Shown here in pieces: positions 1 to 5,027 of a stretch of 5,975 bases of DNA. The notes under the pieces were generated by a model. The model ran no database searches. It was not told the origin of the DNA and saw only the letters and a list, made by a program, of their open reading frames with translations. Made by a program: the position numbers and the translations under genes. The DNA comes from Acidobacteriota bacterium. Lineage in GTDB: Bacteria; Acidobacteriota; Blastocatellia; Pyrinomonadales; Pyrinomonadaceae. Position 1 is the first letter of the stretch; each line of letters starts with the position of its first letter. Location of the stretch: positions 1 to 5,975 of the forward strand of contig JAKOSS010000475.1 in the NCBI GenBank assembly GCA_029777145.1, given 5' to 3'.

Positions 1-1
1 A

Positions 2-1495
2 ATGGTGGTTTTCCGGGCTCGCAGCACGCAGGGACAGTCACGGCAGACCGGGATTTATGAGCGGGCCTTTCCAAAGGGGACGATCAACAAGGTCGCGGAC
101 CTCGATACATTTGTACCGGACCCAAACAATCTCGACTCGATGTTCAAAGAATTCCCGGCGATTCCAAGAATTTCGGAAAACAACAATCTCATCGCTTTCA
201 GCGGGAACCATACTCCGGTTTATCGTTACACTTTGCCGGACGGCGCTGAGACGAGGGTTGGAACAACCGGGATCTATTTCCGATCGTCGAATGATGAACT
301 CTATACAGGCGCATCGAAGGTCGCGCTGGCCCCCGGCTATGATTACCACTCGGTTCCGGACCTCGACCCACCGATCGCGTACGACGTGTTTCCCGGCGCG
401 CCGGCAGTAACCGATAGCGGCAAGATCGTCTTCAAGGGCAATTATGTTTTGAACGGGATCGGGAGAACCGGCATATTTTTCCGTGATCTTTCGGAACCGC
501 AACGGGGAAAGGAATTCCGGATCAACCGCATCGCAGATTCGGATACCGAGATACCCGGTATGCCGCCCAGTTTCAAAGCCTACACTTTCGGCTCGACGTC
601 GCCGCCGAGCGTATCGGGGGAATCCGTGGTCTTCCTCGGGCTCGACAACGAAGAGAATCCGCATGCCGGCGGCATTTACCTTGCGCCGATCGGCCCGAAG
701 CCGGAACTTCGCAAACTCGTGGGCATCGGCGATCCTCTGCCGGATCTTGCCGGTGGCAGGATCACGCGCCTGGGCGAAGGACTCTCGTTCGACGGCCGAT
801 ACGTTTCTTTCTGGGGTGCGTGGGGAGATGCGATCAAGACCGTCAGGCTCTATTGCCCGAAAGACGGAGAGTCGAATTTGATCGCCTATTGCAACGGGGT
901 GGACCCGAACAGTATCTACGATCCGGAACGCGACGAGTGGTATCAGGATAAAGAAGTGAACGTTAATCAGGGGATCTTCCTCTACGACACGGTACAGGAA
1001 TATGCGTTTCTTATCGCACGAACCCCTTTCGATTTCGACGACTTGCAGTTCTGGGTCTATTCCGGACGGCCTCCGGGAACCGGGAATCTGGCCGACGAGG
1101 AAACGGTGGAGGAACCGCCGCGCTGGCGTTCGTCTGCTTTTGTCGCGGCGTCCGACGGACTGGCGGTGTTCAAGGCCCGAACCGGCGACCAGACCAAGGC
1201 CGGTGAGTACTTCAATGTTGTCGACGGGCTGTATATGAAAAACGGTCCGGACCGAACTCCGATCGAAATCTTGGCCGAAACCGGAATGATCAGCGATATC
1301 CTTGACCCGTCAATTCCGACCGGAGCCTTGCCGATCATTGGACTCGGGATTGAAAGGGACGGGTTCCGTGGAAACAAACTGGTGATCACGGCGTCGATGG
1401 CCGATGAGGAGAATAGTTGGGGCGGAATTTACCTCGCCGACATTTCCCGGGGAAATCAGATCGACGTCCGTCGCCCAAAGAAGGTCGGCCGCTAA
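2..1495 (+). CDS. Tandem-repeat beta-rich protein, NxxGxxAF-like (5' end outside window)
   Basis: The reading frame is open from the left edge to a TAA at 1493-1495. The ATG at base 2 starts inside a repeat (MVVFRA), so it is almost certainly internal and the true N-terminus lies upstream. About six or seven repeats of 60-80 residues are visible. Each has a hydrophobic strand ending in VF/AF/SF plus a small residue (residues 2-6, 63-67, 142-146, 209-213, 267-272, 387-392) followed by a [TGDQ]G[IL][YF] strand (16-19, 89-92, 156-159, 223-226, 323-326, 408-411, 474-477). The first strand is often preceded by S-x-x-G/N, resembling the degenerate NxxGxxAF repeat known from predicted exported proteins. 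The only two cysteines (285 and 297) lie together in one repeat and could form a disulfide, which fits an extracytoplasmic location. No catalytic motif or membrane anchor is visible in this part. Function unknown; a propeller-like or surface/binding role is inference. Confidence 0.8.
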   Translation: MVVFRARSTQGQSRQTGIYERAFPKGTINKVADLDTFVPDPNNLDSMFKEFPAIPRISENNNLIAFSGNHTPVYRYTLPDGAETRVGTTGIYFRSSNDELYTGASKVALAPGYDYHSVPDLDPPIAYDVFPGAPAVTDSGKIVFKGNYVLNGIGRTGIFFRDLSEPQRGKEFRINRIADSDTEIPGMPPSFKAYTFGSTSPPSVSGESVVFLGLDNEENPHAGGIYLAPIGPKPELRKLVGIGDPLPDLAGGRITRLGEGLSFDGRYVSFWGAWGDAIKTVRLYCPKDGESNLIAYCNGVDPNSIYDPERDEWYQDKEVNVNQGIFLYDTVQEYAFLIARTPFDFDDLQFWVYSGRPPGTGNLADEETVEEPPRWRSSAFVAASDGLAVFKARTGDQTKAGEYFNVVDGLYMKNGPDRTPIEILAETGMISDILDPSIPTGALPIIGLGIERDGFRGNKLVITASMADEENSWGGIYLADISRGNQIDVRRPKKVGR

Positions 1496-1539
1496 ATGTC
1501 GGGCATCAAGACGCAAGCAACGTACCCGGCCAAAAGACG

Positions 1540-1564
1540 AAAGCCCCGCATCACGCGGGGCTTT
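1540..1564. terminator. Rho-independent terminator, probably bidirectional
   Basis: A perfect 10-bp stem AAAGCCCCGC (1540-1549) pairs with GCGGGGCTTT (1555-1564) around a 5-nt loop ATCAC. On the + strand the stem ends in TTT followed by an AT-rich tail (AATAAT). On the - strand it ends in TTT followed by CGTCTTTT. It sits 44 bp past the stop of the repeat-protein gene and 20 bp past the stop of the convergent zinc-ribbon gene, so it can serve both. The U-tracts are short, so efficiency in either direction is uncertain. Confidence 0.85.
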
Positions 1565-1584
1565 AATAATGATTGCGTTGAATT

Positions 1585-1779
1585 TCAGACGTTCACGGTC
1601 GGAAGTTCCGGGCGGGCGTCAAGTTCGAAGAATTTGACCGGCACCGCGCCGTTGACCTTCTCCTTCTCTTTCCGCATCTCATACCATTTGTCGCAATGGG
1701 AGCAGTAATAGAACTTAAACGTCAGATCCGTAGTCTCAAAATTCAATTCCAATTCGTGGTTGCAATGCCAGCAAGTCAT
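1585..1779 (-). CDS. Small double-CxxC zinc-ribbon protein (64 aa), function unknown
   Basis: The protein has two CxxC knuckles, CWHC (C3, C6) and CSHC (C26, C29), separated by 19 residues that look beta-stranded and aromatic (FKFYYC). This is the layout of a zinc ribbon binding one metal through four cysteines. A lysine/glutamate-rich stretch (KWYEMRKEKEKV) and a proline-containing tail follow. There is no signal peptide or membrane segment, so it is probably cytoplasmic. The start is taken as the ATG at 1779-1777. A TTG directly before it (1782-1780) is in frame, but AAGGAGG at 1788-1794 is 8 nt from the ATG and only 5 nt from the TTG. The gene has its own strong-looking promoter and converges on the upstream repeat gene across a shared terminator. 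I do not recognise a named family. Nucleic-acid or protein binding is the usual role of such ribbons, but nothing here decides it. Confidence 0.8.
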   Translation of the reverse strand: MTCWHCNHELELNFETTDLTFKFYYCSHCDKWYEMRKEKEKVNGAVPVKFFELDARPELPTVNV

Positions 1780-1787
1780 CAACCTAC

Positions 1788-1794
1788 CCTCCTT
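1788..1794 (-). promoter_or_regulatory. Shine-Dalgarno site of the zinc-ribbon gene
   Basis: The - strand reads AAGGAGG, a near-perfect anti-16S match, with 8 nt between it and the ATG at 1779. It favours that ATG over the adjacent in-frame TTG at 1782. Confidence 0.8.
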
Positions 1795-1798
1795 ATTG

Positions 1799-1814
1799 TT
1801 GCGTTCGAACGCAA
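1799..1814. promoter_or_regulatory. Perfect 16-bp palindrome, candidate operator
   Basis: TTGCGTTCGAACGCAA is an exact palindrome centred between 1806 and 1807. It shares its last base with the -10 hexamer of the zinc-ribbon promoter and covers the predicted transcription start. That placement is typical of a repressor operator. A dimeric helix-turn-helix regulator would contact the two TTGCGTTC arms. As RNA it could also fold with a TCGA loop, but if transcription starts near 1807 only half would be transcribed. The regulator is unknown. Confidence 0.5.
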
Positions 1815-1854
1815 TTTTACCACAAAATACAGGGGGCTAATCAACACTTTTTTT
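1814..1854 (-). promoter_or_regulatory. Sigma-70-type promoter of the zinc-ribbon gene
   Basis: Read on the - strand: an A7 tract (1854-1848), a weak -35 TTGATT (1844-1839), a long 19-bp spacer, and an extended -10 TGG-TAAAAT (TG at 1822-1821, hexamer 1819-1814). The start site would fall near 1807, which puts the A-tract at about -41 to -47, where the proximal alpha-subunit contact of an UP element lies. The extended -10 and A-tract can compensate for the poor -35 and spacing. The leader from there to the ATG would be ~28 nt and contains the strong ribosome site. Inferred from sequence only. Confidence 0.55.
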
Positions 1855-1903
1855 CGACGCCGGAGCCGTTCCGCTAACCGTTGCAACTGCGATGATTAGG
1901 GGG

Positions 1904-1911
1904 TTGCGTTC
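1904..1911 (+). promoter_or_regulatory. Repeated half-site TTGCGTTC upstream of the HAD gene
   Basis: This 8-mer is identical to one arm of the 16-bp palindrome at 1799-1814 and lies 40 bp before the HAD start codon. A weak extended -10-like element (TGC-GATGAT, hexamer 1891-1896) lies just upstream, without a convincing -35. A weaker relative, TTGCGTTGAA, occurs at 1573-1582. Chance recurrence cannot be excluded. Confidence 0.25.
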
Positions 1912-1937
1912 AAGTCAGCCGAGAGGCGCCGACGTTC

Positions 1938-1943
1938 AGGAAG
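1938..1943 (+). promoter_or_regulatory. Ribosome-binding site deciding the HAD start
   Basis: AGGAAG lies 8 nt before ATG 1952. No comparable purine-rich site precedes the longer in-frame start at 1892. Confidence 0.6.
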
Positions 1944-1951
1944 CTGAAAAA

Positions 1952-2653
1952 ATGATCACCACCGTCGCATTTGATGCCGACGATACGCTGTGGCACAACG
2001 AGCGTATCTTCATCGCCGCCAAGGAGCGCTTCAAGTCGCTTCTCGCAAACTATCACACGCCGGATTGGATCGAGCAGCGGCTCGACGAGACCGAGGCGCG
2101 GAACATCGCGCATTGGGGTTACGGGATCAAAGGGTTCTCATTGTCGATGGTCGAGACCGCCATCGAGTTGACCGAAGGACGCGTCGGCGGCGACGAGATC
2201 GCGTGGATCGTTGAGAACGCGCGTGAAATGCTCGGATCGCCGATCGACCTGTTGCCGGGCGTCATCGAGACGGTGCGTGCGCTGTCGGGCAGCTATGATC
2301 TGATGGTGATCACGAAGGGGGACCTTTTTGACCAGGAAACGAAGATCGCCCGCTCGGGACTCGGGGATTTCTTCAACGAGGTCGAGATCGTCTCCGAGAA
2401 AAACCCCGAAGTTTACGCCGGTATCCTCGCCCGGCGCGGCCTTGAACCGGCGACATTCGTCATGGTCGGGAACTCAATGAAATCTGACGTTCTTCCGGCG
2501 GCCGAGATCGGCGCGCATGCGGTCCATATTCCGTACGAGACCGAGTGGTTTCTCGATCGCGTCGACGAGGACGCGCTCAACGGAAAGCAGTTCGCCCGCC
2601 TCGGTTCGATCAGCGAACTTCCGCCATGGATCGAACTTCAGAGCCACCGTTGA
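1952..2653 (+). CDS. HAD-superfamily hydrolase (phosphatase-like), 233 aa
   Basis: All four HAD motifs are present. Motif I is FDADDTLW (nucleophile D8, acid/base D10, T12). Motif II is the threonine of VITKG (T121). Motif III is the lysine of SEKNPE (K150). Motif IV is GNSMKSD (D179, Mg2+ ligand). Residues ~15-100 between motifs I and II are helical and form a C1-type cap, so this is a small-molecule phosphatase type related to phosphoglycolate phosphatase/YjjG-like enzymes (COG1011 style). The substrate cannot be read from sequence. It is cytoplasmic, with no signal peptide. The start is ATG 1952: an in-frame ATG at 1892 would add 20 unconserved residues with no ribosome site, whereas AGGAAG at 1938-1943 suits 1952 and motif I then falls at the usual distance from the N-terminus. 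The next gene begins 61 bp downstream, so co-transcription with the exporter is possible but not required. Confidence 0.9.
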   Translation: MITTVAFDADDTLWHNERIFIAAKERFKSLLANYHTPDWIEQRLDETEARNIAHWGYGIKGFSLSMVETAIELTEGRVGGDEIAWIVENAREMLGSPIDLLPGVIETVRALSGSYDLMVITKGDLFDQETKIARSGLGDFFNEVEIVSEKNPEVYAGILARRGLEPATFVMVGNSMKSDVLPAAEIGAHAVHIPYETEWFLDRVDEDALNGKQFARLGSISELPPWIELQSHR

Positions 2654-2660
2654 CAACTCT

Positions 2661-2713
2661 CTGCGAACATTTGGTCGTTTCCGCACGTAACACCTGCGAA
2701 CAACTGAAACGAC
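2661..2713 (+). repeat. Interleaved direct and inverted repeats before the ABC ATPase start
   Basis: The 9-mer CTGCGAACA occurs at 2661-2669 and again at 2694-2702, 33 bp apart (about three helical turns). Each copy is followed 3-4 bases later by one arm of an 8-bp inverted repeat: GTCGTTTC (2674-2681) and GAAACGAC (2706-2713). The second arm ends one base before the ATG at 2715, so the mRNA could form an 8-bp stem with a 24-nt loop covering the region where a ribosome site should be. No Shine-Dalgarno sequence is visible here. This could be an operator, a translational control hairpin, or coincidence. Confidence 0.4.
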
Positions 2714-2714
2714 T

Positions 2715-3407
2715 ATGCTTAGCGCGCATCAACTGACAAAAGAATACTCGGAAGGCGGAGATGTCTTCCGCGCCCTCGACGAGGTATCGCTCGAGATCGG
2801 TGACAACGATTGTGTCGCGATCGTCGGAAAATCCGGAAGCGGCAAATCGACGCTCATGCATCTGCTGGCGTGCCTCGATTCGCCGACAAGCGGAGCGGTC
2901 CGCTTCAACGGCGACGATCTGACGCTGCTTTCCGCATCGGGACTCAATCGCTTCCGCAACGAGACGTTCGGATTCATTTTCCAGCAATTTTTTCTCAACG
3001 GCCGCGACTCGGTCCTCGAGAACGTTTTGCTGCCGCTCAAGATCCGCGGTGTCGGTTCGAACGCACGGCGACGGAAAGCGCTTGAATACATCGACGCGGT
3101 CGGGCTTGCCGACAAGGCGAGAAAGTCCGCAAAGGATCTTTCGGGCGGCGAGAAGCAGCGTGTCTGCATCGCCCGCGCGCTTGCCTCGGAACCGCGGATC
3201 ATCTTTGCCGACGAGCCGACGGGAAATCTTGATTCGGCGACCGGCGTGCTGGTCGAAGACATTCTTTTCGGGCTCAATCGCGACAAGGGAATCGCGCTCG
3301 TCGTCGTCACGCATGACGAGGAACTCGCATCGCGCTGCCCGCGCCGCGTCGAACTCAAGGACGGCCGGATCATTTCCGATACGGCTCACGCGGCGGAGGC
3401 GCAGTAA
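2715..3407 (+). CDS. ABC transporter ATP-binding protein, MacB/LolD type (230 aa)
   Basis: This is a complete nucleotide-binding domain that powers the adjacent permease from the cytoplasmic face of the inner membrane. Motifs in order: Walker A GKSGSGKST (38-46), Q-loop in FIFQQF (Q90), signature LSGGEKQR (142-149), Walker B IIFADEPT (162-169, catalytic E167), D-loop NLDSATG (171-177) and H-loop THDEE (H200). The length, the LPL after the Q-loop (ENVLLPL) and the EPTGNLDS sequence are characteristic of the LolD/MacB/FtsE-like export subfamily rather than nutrient importers. Every catalytic residue is present. The gene has no evident Shine-Dalgarno site, and its start lies just behind a repeat cluster. 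It is followed after 5 bp by its permease, so the two are translated from one message. The substrate is unknown. Confidence 0.95.
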   Translation: MLSAHQLTKEYSEGGDVFRALDEVSLEIGDNDCVAIVGKSGSGKSTLMHLLACLDSPTSGAVRFNGDDLTLLSASGLNRFRNETFGFIFQQFFLNGRDSVLENVLLPLKIRGVGSNARRRKALEYIDAVGLADKARKSAKDLSGGEKQRVCIARALASEPRIIFADEPTGNLDSATGVLVEDILFGLNRDKGIALVVVTHDEELASRCPRRVELKDGRIISDTAHAAEAQ

Positions 3408-3412
3408 CGACG

Positions 3413-4684
3413 ATGCAGATCAAAGACCTGATCATAACCGCGAACCGCAATCTGTGGCGAAACAAGCTGCGCACTTTGCTGACAGTCATGGCGATCTTCG
3501 TCGGATCGTTCACGCTGACGCTGACCAACGGCCTCGGCGACGGTCTCAAGGACTACATCGACAAGCAGGTGCGGAATTACGAAGGGAACGCCGTCGTTTT
3601 CGTCAGGCGCAAGATCGAACAGCGAAATCCGCGCTCGTCAAAGGCTCCGCCCGAGTACGTCGAAGGCGCGGCCGACGAAGAGTTCGATCCGAACACGATC
3701 GCCGTTACGGGTGAGCAGATCGATCGTCTGGCGGCGAACTTTCCCGAGGTCCGGTCGGTGTCGCCTAATTTTCCGGTGCGCGCGGAATACGTCGCGATCG
3801 ACGGCGGCACGAAATACCAGACGCAGATAAATGCGGTGGGCCGCGGCGTGACACAGAAACTCGAGGCGGGCCGGCAGATCGACGGTCCGGGCCAGATCAT
3901 CCTTCAGTACACGATCGCGAAGGCCTATTCGGAAGACTTCAACTCGCTTTTGGGTCGCCGCGCGACGGTCGGATTCAAGGCCGGGAACCCGGCGGCGATG
4001 CAGACGACGGAACTCGAGATCGTCGGTGTCGCGACGAAAGGGTTCATGACGTCGTTCTATTCGTCGGTCGATCCCGAGACCGAGAAGCGGATCTACGATC
4101 TGCAGCGCGGGGGAACGCCGGATTACGGACGGCTGCTTTCCTTTTCGATGGAACTCGGCAATTCCGATCCGGCGACGATCGAGAACGTCAAGAAACGTCT
4201 TGACGAGCGCGGATTCGTCGGCGAGACGATGGCCGACCAAAGCAAGCGGACGCAGGACGCAATCGGCATCTTTCAGATCGGGATGAACCTTTTCGCGATG
4301 ATCGCGCTGCTCGCGGCGTCGTTCGGGATCATCAACACGCTCGTCATCGCGGTCATGGAACGCACGAAGGAGATCGGTCTTCAGAAAGCGCTCGGAATGG
4401 GCCGCGGAAAGGTGTTCTTCCTGTTCGCGTTCGAGTCGGTCCTGCTCGGGTTCTGGGGAGCGTTGGCGGGGATCGTCGGCGCCGTTCTTATCGGGACGAT
4501 CGGTAACTCGTACGCGTCGAAGTATTTCCTCGAGTCATTCGAGGGATTCAGCTTGGTCGTCTTCAGGCCGCTGGCGTTGACGCTGATCGTCGTCCTGATC
4601 TCGGTCATCGCGTTCGCGGCGGGCGTCCTTCCGGCCTTCCGTGCAAGCCGCCTGGATCCGATCGAAGCGCTGCGGTATGAGTGA
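3413..4684 (+). CDS. ABC transporter permease, FtsX/MacB-like (423 aa)
   Basis: The topology is that of a four-helix MacB/LolC-type permease. A first membrane helix spans ~21-40, just after a basic N-terminus (RNLWRNKLRTLL). A large periplasmic domain (~41-285, MacB_PCD-like) follows, then three helices at ~287-316, 334-364 and 386-408. The cytoplasmic coupling element ERTKEIGLQKALGMGRG (316-332) and the terminal PAFRASRLDPIEALRYE are hallmark sequences of the FtsX domain family. Such permeases dimerise and couple ATP hydrolysis to movement of the periplasmic domain, for example in export of peptides, macrolides or lipoproteins. The periplasmic domain carries a charged, proline-containing insertion (~66-93). 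No membrane-fusion partner gene is adjacent. GGAGG at 3395-3399, inside the ATPase gene, is 13 nt from the start and suggests translational coupling. The substrate is unknown. Confidence 0.93.
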   Translation: MQIKDLIITANRNLWRNKLRTLLTVMAIFVGSFTLTLTNGLGDGLKDYIDKQVRNYEGNAVVFVRRKIEQRNPRSSKAPPEYVEGAADEEFDPNTIAVTGEQIDRLAANFPEVRSVSPNFPVRAEYVAIDGGTKYQTQINAVGRGVTQKLEAGRQIDGPGQIILQYTIAKAYSEDFNSLLGRRATVGFKAGNPAAMQTTELEIVGVATKGFMTSFYSSVDPETEKRIYDLQRGGTPDYGRLLSFSMELGNSDPATIENVKKRLDERGFVGETMADQSKRTQDAIGIFQIGMNLFAMIALLAASFGIINTLVIAVMERTKEIGLQKALGMGRGKVFFLFAFESVLLGFWGALAGIVGAVLIGTIGNSYASKYFLESFEGFSLVVFRPLALTLIVVLISVIAFAAGVLPAFRASRLDPIEALRYE

Positions 4685-4693
4685 AGGGTTTCA

Positions 4694-4699
4694 AAGGAG
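4694..4699 (+). promoter_or_regulatory. Shine-Dalgarno site of the YbjQ gene
   Basis: AAGGAG ends 6 nt before ATG 4706. It gives the YbjQ gene an independent, stronger translation signal than the ATPase and permease genes have. Confidence 0.75.
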
Positions 4700-4705
4700 A
4701 AGCAA

Positions 4706-5026
4706 ATGATCATCACTACGGGAAATGAGATCGCCGGTCACGAAATAATCGAATATCGCGGCGTCGTCCGCGGCATCGTCGTGCGCGCGACGGGGATCGG
4801 CCGCGGGATCATCGGCGGACTGAAATCGATCGCCGGCGGAAACATCGAGGAGTTCACGCATGTTTGCGAGAACGCCCGGCGCGAGGCGACGTCGCGCATG
4901 GTCCAGCACGCGCATGAGATCGGCGCGGACGCGATCATCGGAATGCGCTTCGATTCGACCGAATTTTCGCAGGGTTGTACCGAGGTTCTTGCGTACGGAA
5001 CGGCGGTGAAGATCCAGAAGTCCTGA
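4706..5026 (+). CDS. ybjQ: YbjQ/UPF0145 family protein (106 aa)
   Basis: The protein matches the YbjQ family over its full length: an N-terminal ITTGNEIAGHEIIEYRGVV strand pair, a glycine-rich central part (GRGIIGGLKSIAGGN, 32-46), a helix of the AR-x-EA type (ENARREATSRM), the family signature GADAIIGMRFD (73-83) and a terminal YGTAVKI. E. coli YbjQ has nearly the same length (107 aa) and the same block order. The family forms small ring-like oligomers and is labelled a putative heavy-metal-binding protein in Pfam, but its role is not established. Only C54 and C90 are present, and no classical metal site is evident here. The gene lies 21 bp after the permease on the same strand, so it is probably the third gene of the exporter operon. 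No terminator follows, because the convergent gene begins one base later. Confidence 0.92.
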   Translation: MIITTGNEIAGHEIIEYRGVVRGIVVRATGIGRGIIGGLKSIAGGNIEEFTHVCENARREATSRMVQHAHEIGADAIIGMRFDSTEFSQGCTEVLAYGTAVKIQKS

Positions 5027-5027
5027 A

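Noticed and set aside
38..664. Open frame of 208 codons on the - strand inside the repeat-protein gene
   Set aside because: It is arginine- and valine-rich with no domain, no ribosome site and full overlap with a gene showing clear repeats. It is a codon-bias shadow.
1892..1951. Longer HAD start at ATG 1892
   Set aside because: No ribosome site, and the extra 20 residues precede the point where HAD proteins normally begin. ATG 1952 has AGGAAG at the right spacing.
2650..2655. Consensus -35 TTGACA overlapping the HAD stop codon, as a promoter for the exporter
   Set aside because: No acceptable -10 lies 16-18 bp downstream (the sequence there is TTGGTCGTT).
2610..3389. Open frame of 259 codons antisense to the ABC ATPase
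   Set aside because: The + strand carries every ABC motif. The antisense product is low-complexity Arg/Asp/Glu-rich and spans a gene boundary.
3638..4240. Open frame of 200 codons antisense to the permease
   Set aside because: It lies opposite the permease's periplasmic domain, is Arg-rich and has no recognisable fold or start signal.
2715..4684. MacAB-TolC-type tripartite efflux pump
   Set aside because: No HlyD/MacA adaptor or outer-membrane factor gene flanks the pair in this window. Only the two-component exporter can be supported.
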